This document shows, piece by piece, positions 8,097 through 16,204 of a stretch of DNA of 47,740 bases. Position 1 is the stretch's first letter; the number at the start of each line of letters is the position of its first letter. A model generated the notes under the pieces. That model did not search any database, was not told the origin of the DNA, and saw nothing but the letters and a program-made list of their open reading frames with translations. The stretch comes from JAHELQ01 sp965603365 (GTDB taxonomy: Bacteria; Acidobacteriota; Aminicenantia; UBA2199): contig CBFDCR010000039.1 of assembly GCA_965603365.1 (NCBI GenBank), positions 1 through 47,740 of the forward strand. The letters are read 5' to 3'. Position numbers and translations under genes: made by a program.

Positions 8097-9095
8097 CTAC
8101 CCGCTCACCCCGACGGCAGCCCGTACTTCCTGCATGATCTGTTGGGCCAATTCCCTGGCCTGCCGGGCACCCCGTTTTAATACCGACTCCACCTGGTCGG
8201 GATTTTTTTGTAACTCCCGGTACTTCTCCCGGGCTGGGCCGAAGTATTCCAGGATTTTGGCCAGCAGCTCCTTTTTGGCCTGGCCAAAGCCGTAGCCCCC
8301 CTGGCGGTATTGCCAGGCCATCTGTTCGACTTCCTGTGATGAACCAAACAATTTATATAGCGCAAACACGTTGCATGTTTCCGGGTCCTTGGGCGCTTCC
8401 AGGGGGGTGGAGTCGGTGACGATGCTCATCACCTGCTTCTTGATGACCTTCTCGCTTTCAAACAGCGATATGTAGTTGTCGTACGATTTGCTCATCTTCC
8501 GGCCGTCCAGGCCCGGCACCACGGCGGTCGATTCCTGGGTTCTGATATCGGGGATCTTCAGCACCGGGCCGTAGAGGTTATTGAATTTGAGGGCGATGTC
8601 CCGGGCCACTTCCACATGCTGCTTTTGATCTTTTCCCACCGGGACGATGTCGGATTTGTAAATCAATATGTCGGCCGCCATCAACACGGGATAGGAAAAC
8701 AGGCCGTAATCGGCGGCGATGCCCTGGGCCACCTTGTCCTTGTACGAATGGCATCGTTCCAGCAGCCCTATGGGGATCAATGTTCCCAGTATCCAGCTCA
8801 ATTCGCATACTTCGGGTATATCCGATTGCCGGAACAGGTGGACGTTGTCGGTGTCCAGGCCCACGGCCATATAGGCGGCGGCGATATCAAAGGTGTTCTT
8901 TCGCAGAATATCCCTGTCTTTAATCGTCGTCATGGCATGGTAGTTGGCAATGAAGATAAACAGTTCGTTCTTCTCTTGCAATTCCAGAAACTGCTTCATG
9001 GCCCCGAAATAGTTGCCCAGGTGCAATATACCGGAAGGCTGGATTCCCGATAACACCCGCAGCCTCATTCCCGCTGCTTTTTCTTTGTTTTCCAT
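8097..9095 (-). CDS. trpS: Tryptophan-tRNA ligase
   Basis: 332 residues, the usual length for bacterial TrpRS. The class I signature motifs are clear: GIQPSGILHLGNYFGAM (HIGH equivalent) near the N-terminus and KMSKSYDN (KMSKS). It charges tRNA-Trp in the cytoplasm. The ATG at 9095 follows GAGGAT; an internal ATG ten codons later (MRLRVLSG) is closer to the usual N-terminus, so the start could be at either. It is the first gene of a pair with the SMUG1-like glycosylase. Confidence 0.95.
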   Translation of the reverse strand: MENKEKAAGMRLRVLSGIQPSGILHLGNYFGAMKQFLELQEKNELFIFIANYHAMTTIKDRDILRKNTFDIAAAYMAVGLDTDNVHLFRQSDIPEVCELSWILGTLIPIGLLERCHSYKDKVAQGIAADYGLFSYPVLMAADILIYKSDIVPVGKDQKQHVEVARDIALKFNNLYGPVLKIPDIRTQESTAVVPGLDGRKMSKSYDNYISLFESEKVIKKQVMSIVTDSTPLEAPKDPETCNVFALYKLFGSSQEVEQMAWQYRQGGYGFGQAKKELLAKILEYFGPAREKYRELQKNPDQVESVLKRGARQARELAQQIMQEVRAAVGVSG

Positions 9096-9128
9096 GATTT
9101 ATCCTCGATTCGTTTCGTTTAAATGCTT

Positions 9129-9470
9129 TTAGCTTTTTGAGATATCACAACAGCGCCCCAAAGTCAAGCGCTGCCACCTTCGATTTTTAGATGAAGGGGG
9201 GGGGCTTCCGTCAAAGCCCGGCATGTCGGCAACCGTATCGGCCGATTTGGTGGCCTCCTGCTGGAAAAGATGAAGTTTTGCCCTCATCGCTTCCGACTGC
9301 CGTGTCTTGAGGGATTCCACCAGGTCGAGCACTCTTTCAATCACATTGGCCTGAAGTTTGACGATCTCGTCGTTGTAGGCAATGGCCGAACCGGCGGAAC
9401 CGCATCTGACGAGGAAAAGTACCAAAACCGCCATGCCGAAGACGCCAATTTTAGATACTGCATTTTTCAT
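9129..9470 (-). CDS. Small lipoprotein with a poly-C tract near its C-terminus
   Basis: 113 residues. The first ~23 form a lipoprotein signal (VLVLFLVRC, Cys at about 23; the lipobox is imperfect). AYNDEIV and a helical segment follow. The family was not firmly recognised; it recalls small surface lipoproteins with an AYND-type start. Nine consecutive C (9204-9196) fall late in the frame. After them the sequence turns Arg/Cys-rich (NRRWQRLTLGRCCD), unlike the start. Removing one C would give a hydrophilic ending, SPPLHLKIEGGSA, stopping at 9166-9164. So the present frame may be a slipped version, a sequencing artefact, or one state of a phase-variable gene. It ends 33 bases before trpS. Confidence 0.6.
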   Translation of the reverse strand: MKNAVSKIGVFGMAVLVLFLVRCGSAGSAIAYNDEIVKLQANVIERVLDLVESLKTRQSEAMRAKLHLFQQEATKSADTVADMPGFDGSPPPSSKNRRWQRLTLGRCCDISKS

Positions 9471-9595
9471 TGTTCTATCATTCTCCTTATCGAAATTTAA
9501 CAGAATTGGGTATATTTTACCTTACCCTTTATTTTGAATCAACAAAAAATACTCAAGGTTTGTCCATTTGTCAACATAAAATGTGGAATAATCCT

Positions 9596-9624
9596 TGACT
9601 TTTTGGGAATTATTTTTTATAGTC
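9596..9624 (+). promoter_or_regulatory. Sigma70-type promoter for pepD
   Basis: TTGACT (9596-9601), a 17-bp spacer and TATAGT (9619-9624), about 28 bases before the pepD start codon. An AAGGAG ribosome site lies between. The match to the bacterial housekeeping consensus is close. Confidence 0.7.
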
Positions 9625-9652
9625 TATTTTAATTCACAGCAAGGAGAGTGAC

Positions 9653-11119
9653 ATGAACTTTGAGCATGAGAAAACAAATGAAATTTTAAAGTGGTTTGAG
9701 GATCTGAGTAAAATTCCACGCTGTTCGAAACATGAAGAAAAGATCGGCCAATGGCTCGTCGACTGGGCCAATGAGTACGGTTTTGAAAATAAAATGGATA
9801 AGGTCGGCAATATAGTAATAAAAGTTCCGGCCTCACCGGGGTTCGAGAATTCTCCGATAACGGTGATCCAGGGACATCAGGACATGGTCTGCGAGAAGAC
9901 CAAGGATTCTACCCATGACTTTTCCAGAGACCCCATTAAATTTGTCTATGTGGAAGAGAGCGACGGCTACTGGCTGAAAGCGGACCGCACCACCCTGGGA
10001 TCGGACAACGGTATCGCCATAGCCATGGCCATAGTACTGGCCATGGACAAAGAGACTCCGCACCCACCGCTGGAGCTGCTGTTCACCGTGGATGAGGAGA
10101 CCGGTTTGACCGGAGCCAATGCCTTAGAACCCGGCTTTATTGACGGAAAGATTCTTCTCAATGTGGACTCCGAAGACGAAGGGGTGTTTACCGTAGGCTG
10201 TGCCGGTGGAATCAATGCCTATTTAACGGTACCTATGGCAACCGAGGCTGTACCGACCGGTTATAAACCGCACAAAGTCGTTGCCGGCGGCATGAAGGGC
10301 GGTCATTCGGGTATCGACATCGCCCTGGGAAAGGCCAATGCCATCAAGGTGCTGGGAAGGGCCCTTAACCAGATTCAAAAGGAAGCGGATCTGCGGGTTG
10401 CCGATATCAAGGGCGGCAGCGCCCACAATGCCATTCCCCGGGACGCGGAGGCCATGGTATTTTTCCCGGAAAAGGATTGGCAAACAGTCAAGGGTATCGT
10501 TGCCGAAGTGGAACAGACTTTGAAAGACGAGTTTCGGAATACAGACCCCGATTTGAATATAACCCTTGAACAGGCCCAGGCAGGGAGCGACACGAAGATG
10601 TCCACCGCCGACGATACCAAAAAGATCAGCGATTTTATTGCCGCGGTTCCCCACGGAGTGGATGCCATGTCAACGGACATCGGGGGATTGGTGGAGACAT
10701 CCGATAATCTGGCCAATATCAAGTTTGAAGACGGCAGCATCAAAGCCTTAACCAGCCAGAGAAGTTCGGTACCGTCCCGTCTGGATGCCCTGACCACTCG
10801 CATCGAAGGCATAGCCCGCCTGGCCGGTGGGGAAGGCATTAGAGGGGAGGGTTACCCCCCATGGAAGCCGAATATGGATTCACCGCTTCTGGCCAGGAGC
10901 ATTAGGGTCTACGAAGGATTGGCTAATAAAAAACCGGTGGTGGAGGTCATCCATGCCGGCCTGGAATGCGGTATTATCGGCGATAAGAATCCGGGGATGG
11001 ATATGATCTCCTTTGGTCCCACGTTAAAATATCCCCACTCCCCGGACGAAAAAATCCACCTCGGCACCATTGGCATGGTGTGGGATTTTATGGCAGCACT
11101 GCTCAAAGACCTGAAATAA
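9653..11119 (+). CDS. pepD: Aminoacyl-histidine dipeptidase (cytosol nonspecific dipeptidase, M20C)
   Basis: 488 residues, close to E. coli PepD. It is a two-zinc M20 metallopeptidase: GHQDMVCEK (His and general Asp), LGSDNGIA (bridging Asp), DEETGLTGA (catalytic Glu-Glu), NVDSEDEG, and a late KYPHSPDEK that supplies the last His. It hydrolyses dipeptides in the cytoplasm, including carnosine-like Xaa-His, supporting peptide-based growth. It is preceded by AAGGAG and a near-consensus promoter and stands alone; the gene after it is convergent. Confidence 0.95.
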   Translation: MNFEHEKTNEILKWFEDLSKIPRCSKHEEKIGQWLVDWANEYGFENKMDKVGNIVIKVPASPGFENSPITVIQGHQDMVCEKTKDSTHDFSRDPIKFVYVEESDGYWLKADRTTLGSDNGIAIAMAIVLAMDKETPHPPLELLFTVDEETGLTGANALEPGFIDGKILLNVDSEDEGVFTVGCAGGINAYLTVPMATEAVPTGYKPHKVVAGGMKGGHSGIDIALGKANAIKVLGRALNQIQKEADLRVADIKGGSAHNAIPRDAEAMVFFPEKDWQTVKGIVAEVEQTLKDEFRNTDPDLNITLEQAQAGSDTKMSTADDTKKISDFIAAVPHGVDAMSTDIGGLVETSDNLANIKFEDGSIKALTSQRSSVPSRLDALTTRIEGIARLAGGEGIRGEGYPPWKPNMDSPLLARSIRVYEGLANKKPVVEVIHAGLECGIIGDKNPGMDMISFGPTLKYPHSPDEKIHLGTIGMVWDFMAALLKDLK

Positions 11120-11144
11120 AATTTTTAGAATTATAATTATTCAG

Positions 11145-12188
11145 TTATCTTTTTAACTTTTCTTTTTGCCGCTGGATATTCATGGCCAATTGCCGGACGA
11201 CGGGGCTAATATTTTTGTCCCGGGAGAGTTGCTTTAAGTCCCGCGGATGAAGCCTTTTAATAAAACCCAACGCATCTTTTACCGGTGTTTTGGGATTTTG
11301 TACCAATTCTAACATAATTATGTAATTTTTGGTCCATTCCCTCTTCTTGGCGATATTGGCGATGATTTCGCCGGGAAGACTCTTATTCCTGACAATTAAG
11401 ACCACCTCATCTTCGGTGACTTTGGGGCTATGGATCACCGCAGATGAAACCATTTTGTTGGCATCCTTGATTAAAATCATCCTCTCGCTTCTGTCCCCGG
11501 TCAATGCCATCTTGATTCGTTCCGAAATCGACATTTCATTAATCCGCTGAAGCAATGTCACGGCTCTCTCTTCGATAAGTTCTGCCGGAATTTCTTCGGC
11601 CGGTTCATCTTCCTCTCTTTCCCCGGAGATGACCTCCTTTATCTCCTCGATCACATCCTCTTTTTTTATCTCCGCTCCCTTCTCATCACTAATATAAAAA
11701 TCCCGGATCTCTTTGGTTTTACTTTTAATATAATTGCTGGCCGTAGGATTATGATCCATGGCATCCAGAATTTCAGAGTAAGCGATCAACTTGATTTGAT
11801 TTTCCAGAAGTATCTCCAGCATAGGGCTGCCGCCTCTTTCGCCGATTTCGACCAGGAACTGGTGGGGCATGGACTGGTTGCGCACGATTTTGCCGATGAT
11901 ATTGGTCTGGTTCAATTCCAGGGCTTCCGTCAAAATAAAGTGAGCCACTTTTTCATTAGCGAACGACTTGTCTACATAATTTTCTTTTGTCGCTTCTGAT
12001 ATACCATTTAAAATATCCTTTGCTCTGAACTTTAAAGACTCCTGCTCCTGTAAAAATACCAGACTTTCCAGGTATTCTTCCTCCGTAAAAGGCAGTTGTC
12101 TGGAGAGCAGCATCTCAATGAGTTCTTCTTTTGCCTCTCCGGCTATGATTTTATGAACCAACGGGTTTTTGGATATGATTTCGTTCAT
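11145..12188 (-). CDS. Conserved helical-repeat protein of unknown function
   Basis: 347 residues with no signal peptide or membrane segment, mostly helical. Two repeat-like halves (about 1-160 and 205-347) surround an acidic Glu-rich linker (about 165-205, EREEDEPAEEIPAE). Repeated motifs such as 'ILxNxSxP..FLxEI' and 'IVRNKSLPGEIIANIA' suggest HEAT- or LRV-like helical repeats that bind another protein. The function is not recognised. Its ATG overlaps the TGA of the RodZ-like gene by four bases, so the two are made together and may act together at the inner membrane. Confidence 0.75.
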   Translation of the reverse strand: MNEIISKNPLVHKIIAGEAKEELIEMLLSRQLPFTEEEYLESLVFLQEQESLKFRAKDILNGISEATKENYVDKSFANEKVAHFILTEALELNQTNIIGKIVRNQSMPHQFLVEIGERGGSPMLEILLENQIKLIAYSEILDAMDHNPTASNYIKSKTKEIRDFYISDEKGAEIKKEDVIEEIKEVISGEREEDEPAEEIPAELIEERAVTLLQRINEMSISERIKMALTGDRSERMILIKDANKMVSSAVIHSPKVTEDEVVLIVRNKSLPGEIIANIAKKREWTKNYIIMLELVQNPKTPVKDALGFIKRLHPRDLKQLSRDKNISPVVRQLAMNIQRQKEKLKR

Positions 12189-12955
12189 TTTGGTATGACC
12201 CCATCCACCCGAAGGGGGTCCAATCTGATCTTTACCGGTTTTCCTGGCTCGTTGTATTGGGTTAACTCTTTACCGTTTAGATAAAATTTGACCCCGGCGG
12301 GATTGCCCAGAGTGATGTCAAGCCTGTACCCTTTTATTTCTTCGGTTTCACCGGAATAAAACACCTTTTCAAAGTATCTTTGCCCTCCCCTATAAACATC
12401 AACCCAACACTGCTGTTGAAATTCCATTCTGATGTTTACAGGAGAACAATCGAGGCTAAATGAAGGGTTTGGGAAATGAGGGATAATCTTGCTGGCCAGG
12501 GTAGGAATAAGTCCTGGATGCGTAACCGGAAAGCGGAGTCCCCGTGAAGAGGAATCTAAAGCACCGAAGAAGTGATGCTTAGAGGAGTAAAAAAAGCAGA
12601 AAACCGCCACGATCAAGATCAATAGGAGAAAGAAAGTGAGAAACAGATTTTTCCTTTTGAACCTCGAGTATATTAATTTGTTGTAATGAATAAAAGGTGT
12701 ATTTCGATCTTTGGAATAAAGGCTGCGGATGAGATCTTCATTCTCTTCAAAAAAGCGATCCGCATCCACCTCAATGGCGTCTAAATAACTTTTCAAGAAA
12801 TTTTTAATGTAAAACTTCCCCGGTACAGCCTCAAATTTTCCGTTTTCCATGGCGTTGAGTATATTTACACTGATATTACTCATTTTTGAGATCTGCTCCA
12901 GTGTTATTTGTTTCCTCAGCCGTTCGTTTTTTAATATTTCGCCCATACCAGCCAT
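12185..12955 (-). CDS. RodZ-like membrane protein with N-terminal HTH
   Basis: 256 residues. A Cro/C1-type helix-turn-helix (about 6-75; LKNERLRKQITLEQIS) is followed by a basic juxtamembrane stretch, one transmembrane helix (about 103-123), a low-complexity linker, and a DUF4115-like beta-rich periplasmic domain (CWVDVYRGGQRYFEKVFYSG...GNPAGVKFYLNG). This is the RodZ layout, in which the cytoplasmic HTH contacts MreB and helps set rod shape. Proteins of this shape also occur without mreB and can have other roles. An alternative start three codons in (MGEIL) is possible. It is the first gene of a pair with the repeat protein. Confidence 0.8.
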   Translation of the reverse strand: MAGMGEILKNERLRKQITLEQISKMSNISVNILNAMENGKFEAVPGKFYIKNFLKSYLDAIEVDADRFFEENEDLIRSLYSKDRNTPFIHYNKLIYSRFKRKNLFLTFFLLLILIVAVFCFFYSSKHHFFGALDSSSRGLRFPVTHPGLIPTLASKIIPHFPNPSFSLDCSPVNIRMEFQQQCWVDVYRGGQRYFEKVFYSGETEEIKGYRLDITLGNPAGVKFYLNGKELTQYNEPGKPVKIRLDPLRVDGVIPK

Positions 12956-13094
12956 TTGACTATATTTTAACTAACCGAAACAATATGTCAATAACAAATA
13001 TCACAAAAAAACCAGATTATATATTTTTTTAACAGTATTAACCAAAAGTAACTCACAATTCAACCTGGCCAGCCAGTTTTCCCCCATCTTTGTC

Positions 13095-13123
13095 TTGCTA
13101 CAAAGGCAAAAAAAGGGTATAAT
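13095..13123 (+). promoter_or_regulatory. Sigma70-type promoter for the 13162 gene
   Basis: TTGCTA (13095-13100), a 17-bp spacer and a perfect TATAAT (13118-13123). The GTG start at 13162 lies 39 bases downstream with GAGAGGT in between. Confidence 0.65.
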
Positions 13124-13161
13124 CTTTCAAAAAATCTTATGTTTCTGAGAGGTAAAGTAAG

Positions 13162-14064
13162 GTGAATTGGAAAAAATCGATTTTATTGTGGCTGCTTTCT
13201 CTGGTACTAACGTTGATGGTGGCAGTTTATCAAAGGATGACTGGCCCCACCCATCCGGTCCGGGGAAAGGAAACGGTGAAGGGCGAAACGATACAATACC
13301 GGCTGCTGCGGAGCTACACCGAGTTTGAGAGCTTACCGGTTCAAATTCGCGCTGCCGCGCCGGATATCAACGGGCAGATCATGTTCCGACGATACAAAAC
13401 CGATGATCCCTGGACAGAACGGTCGATGAAGAGAGATGAACAGATCTTAAAGGCAGAAATCCCGGGCCAACCACGAGCCGGCAAGGTGGAATACCTGATC
13501 CGAGTTGAAATAAATGGCGAAAGAGTTTTCCTGAATGATAGTAAACCGTTAGTAGCGCGATTTAAAGGAAAGGTGCCGACAGTCTTTCTAATCATCCATG
13601 TAATCTTGATGTTTCTGGGCATCTGGCTGGCCCTGCGCACCGGTATAGAGGCTCTCCGAAAAAACGGCAACTTCCGACGACTGGTGAACTGGACGTTGGC
13701 CATTGTCTTTTTGGGGGGTATGATCTTTGGGCCCATCGTGCAAAAATATGCTTTCGGGGATTTCTGGACAGGATTCCCATTCGGCATCGACCTGACGGAC
13801 AACAAGACGCTGCTGGCGGTGATATTCTGGCTGGCGGCTTTTTTCCTGAAAAAGAAAAGCCGGTGGTGGGTTGTCGCTGCGGCAGTTTTAATGTTGATCG
13901 TATACCTGATCCCCCACTCCGTGCTGGGATCCGAACTGGATTATAATACCGGTCAGATGAAAAACAAATATTCAGTGGTTCTCAAGGATCAACGAACCAA
14001 AATCGCGGAGGGAATATGCCCGGGCAGACATTTCGTGTCGAAAGAGACTCGCTGGGGGACGTAA
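13162..14064 (+). CDS. Multi-pass membrane protein with a periplasmic beta domain
   Basis: 300 residues from a GTG with GAGAGGT upstream. An N-terminal membrane helix (about 5-22) is followed by an extracytoplasmic beta-rich domain (about 30-135) and four hydrophobic segments (about 140-158, 175-195, 212-226 and 234-254). The family was not recognised. A tail of about 45 residues follows the last helix, and its end (RHFVSKETRWGT) is translated from the first codons of fumC in another frame. The 49-bp overlap is long, so the true stop might once have lain earlier. Overlap and spacing put it in one transcript with fumC. Confidence 0.7.
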   Translation: MNWKKSILLWLLSLVLTLMVAVYQRMTGPTHPVRGKETVKGETIQYRLLRSYTEFESLPVQIRAAAPDINGQIMFRRYKTDDPWTERSMKRDEQILKAEIPGQPRAGKVEYLIRVEINGERVFLNDSKPLVARFKGKVPTVFLIIHVILMFLGIWLALRTGIEALRKNGNFRRLVNWTLAIVFLGGMIFGPIVQKYAFGDFWTGFPFGIDLTDNKTLLAVIFWLAAFFLKKKSRWWVVAAAVLMLIVYLIPHSVLGSELDYNTGQMKNKYSVVLKDQRTKIAEGICPGRHFVSKETRWGT

Positions 14065-15404
14065 AGATTCCGAAAGATGCCTATTGGGGCGCCCAGACCC
14101 AGCGGGCAAAAGAGAACTTCAACATCAGCCATCTGGTGTTTCCCCGCGAATATATCCACGCCCTGGGCATGATCAAGATGACCGCCGCTGAGGTGAATGA
14201 AGAACTCAACCGACTGGAACCCCCAATCGCAGAGGCCATCGCAAAAGCAGCCAGGGAGGTAATGGAAGGTAAATGGGACCGGCACTTTGTGGTGGATATA
14301 TTTCAAACCGGTTCCGGTACCTCCACCAACATGAATGCCAACGAGGTAATCGCCAACCGGGCCAACGAAATCCTGGGGCATGAGATCGGGAAAAAAGAAC
14401 CGGTGCATCCCAACGACCATGTGAACAAAGGTCAATCCAGCAATGATGTGATCCCCACAGCCATCCATGTGGCGGCGCTATTGGCTGTGACAGATCATCT
14501 GATCCCGGTGCTCCAGGAACTGGGAAAAGTATTATCTCGAAAGGCCGAGGAATTTTTCCCCGTCATCAAGACCGGACGCACCCACCTGCAGGACGCCACC
14601 CCGGTAAGATTGGGCCAGGAGTTCGGCGGTTTTGCCAGCATGGTGGGCCATGGGATAGAACGGCTGAAAAATACCCCACCCCATCTGTCGGAACTGCCTC
14701 TGGGGGGCACCGCCGTGGGTACGGGTATCAACTCTCACCCGGAATTCGCGGCCAAAGTTATCGCCAAGATCAATAAGCTAACCGGCCAATCGTTCCGGGA
14801 GGCCGACGACCACTTCGAGGCCCAGGGGGCAAAGGACAGCCTGGTGGAGGTCAGCGGCACCTTGAGAACGCTGGCGGTCAGCCTGATGAAGATTGCCAAC
14901 GATATCCGCTGGTTGGGGTCCGGTCCCCGGAACGGAATTGGCGAGATCATTCTTCCCTCGCTGCAGCCGGGATCTTCTATTATGCCGGGCAAGGTCAACC
15001 CGGTGATGCCGGAGGCACTGATACAGGTCTGTGCCCAGGCGATGGGTAATGATGTCACCATTGCCATTGCCGGACAGGGAGGGAATTTCGAATTGAATAC
15101 CATGATGCCGGTTTTGGCCCACAATCTGCTGCAGTCTATTTTTCTTCTCAGCAATGGTGTCAACGCCTTTACGGAGAAATGCTGCCGGGGCATCCGGGCG
15201 GACGAGGAGGTCTGCCGACAATCCATCGAAAAGAGTCTTGGTCTGGCCACCTCATTGGCCCCCCATATCGGCTATGACAGGGCGGCCGAGATCGCCGAGG
15301 AGGCCCATACCAGCGGCCGCACCATCCGGGAAGTCGTCCTCCAGAAAAATTTATTCGACGAAGAAAAACTGAATGAAATTCTGGACCTCCAAAAAATGGT
15401 TTAA
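14016..15404 (+). CDS. fumC: Fumarate hydratase, class II
   Basis: 462 residues, the usual length. It begins with VERDSLGDVKIP and WGAQTQRA and carries the aspartase/fumarase signature GSSIMPGKVNP. GSGTSTNMNANEV, GQSSNDVIPT and TGRTHLQDATPV are also conserved active-site regions. The enzyme interconverts fumarate and malate in the TCA cycle, is oxygen-stable and needs no iron-sulfur cluster. The ATG at 14016 has a GGAGGG site and lies inside the end of the preceding membrane-protein gene. Confidence 0.96.
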   Translation: MPGQTFRVERDSLGDVKIPKDAYWGAQTQRAKENFNISHLVFPREYIHALGMIKMTAAEVNEELNRLEPPIAEAIAKAAREVMEGKWDRHFVVDIFQTGSGTSTNMNANEVIANRANEILGHEIGKKEPVHPNDHVNKGQSSNDVIPTAIHVAALLAVTDHLIPVLQELGKVLSRKAEEFFPVIKTGRTHLQDATPVRLGQEFGGFASMVGHGIERLKNTPPHLSELPLGGTAVGTGINSHPEFAAKVIAKINKLTGQSFREADDHFEAQGAKDSLVEVSGTLRTLAVSLMKIANDIRWLGSGPRNGIGEIILPSLQPGSSIMPGKVNPVMPEALIQVCAQAMGNDVTIAIAGQGGNFELNTMMPVLAHNLLQSIFLLSNGVNAFTEKCCRGIRADEEVCRQSIEKSLGLATSLAPHIGYDRAAEIAEEAHTSGRTIREVVLQKNLFDEEKLNEILDLQKMV

Positions 15405-15429
15405 AAAAATAAAGATCTGGCTTAGGTTG

Positions 15430-15458
15430 TTGACAAAAAAATTTTTTTAATTTATATT
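15430..15458 (+). promoter_or_regulatory. Sigma70-type promoter for the 15510 operon
   Basis: A perfect TTGACA (15430-15435), a 17-bp A/T-only spacer and TATATT (15453-15458), about 50 bases before the ATG at 15510. The poly-A/poly-T spacer is probably curved DNA. Confidence 0.7.
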
Positions 15459-15509
15459 AATACTAAGGCGTCTCGAAAACAGTTACATTTCAATATAAGG
15501 AGTAGTTCA

Positions 15510-16178
15510 ATGAGTAAAATTATTAAAGCTTTAGCGGTTTTGGTCGGGGTATTTTTTTTCGTTTCTCACGTAAATGCCTGGATTTATTTTAATGGTGTAG
15601 AGGTAAAAGATGGAGTTAGTTCGGGTAGCCAGGCTCAAATTGCAAGCCTCGACAGCGAAAATAACGATCTCTCCGGTCTCGTAGTAAAAGGGGCTTCCCA
15701 TTTCATTCAGGCCGGCCATGCGATTTTCTCGCTGCTCAACGAGGCGGAAATGAGCGGTATCGGCGGCTTTAGTTTTTTACGAGCTCCGAAGGCAGCAGAA
15801 TCGGCAGCAGAACACCTGGAAATTGCCCAAACCTCCTATATCCAGACCCTGTCGATGATAAAAGAAATGAACTTTGACCAGGAGTTGACTTGTAGGTTAA
15901 AGGAATTTGATTATCATGGCTTTGCGGCACTAAAGAAATTGCACCCCGATGTGATGGAGAAAGTGGCCTCTTTCATGTCCCAGGGCAACATATTGATTGT
16001 ATATGAAAAGGCACCCAGAGATATTGAAGGTATTCTGAATACACTGAGACCCATAGCCAATACCATTCAACAGGGGATTGTTCCCAAAATTGAAGATATC
16101 AGATCCCTCTATTTACAATATTCCGACAGTATGCTGTTCGGATTTTATGTGAGCCTGGTTTTTAGCGAGATCCAGTAA
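15510..16178 (+). CDS. Exported protein of unknown function
   Basis: 222 residues with a clear signal peptide (about 1-23, ending SHVNAW) and AAGGAG upstream. The mature part is mainly helical, with Ser/Ala-rich segments and no motif recognised. It lies 26 bases before the permease-ATPase fusion gene and shares its promoter, so it is probably a periplasmic partner of that transporter-like protein; that role is inference from position. Confidence 0.7.
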   Translation: MSKIIKALAVLVGVFFFVSHVNAWIYFNGVEVKDGVSSGSQAQIASLDSENNDLSGLVVKGASHFIQAGHAIFSLLNEAEMSGIGGFSFLRAPKAAESAAEHLEIAQTSYIQTLSMIKEMNFDQELTCRLKEFDYHGFAALKKLHPDVMEKVASFMSQGNILIVYEKAPRDIEGILNTLRPIANTIQQGIVPKIEDIRSLYLQYSDSMLFGFYVSLVFSEIQ

Positions 16179-16204
16179 TAAACTGAGGAGAAAATAGCCT
16201 GGGA

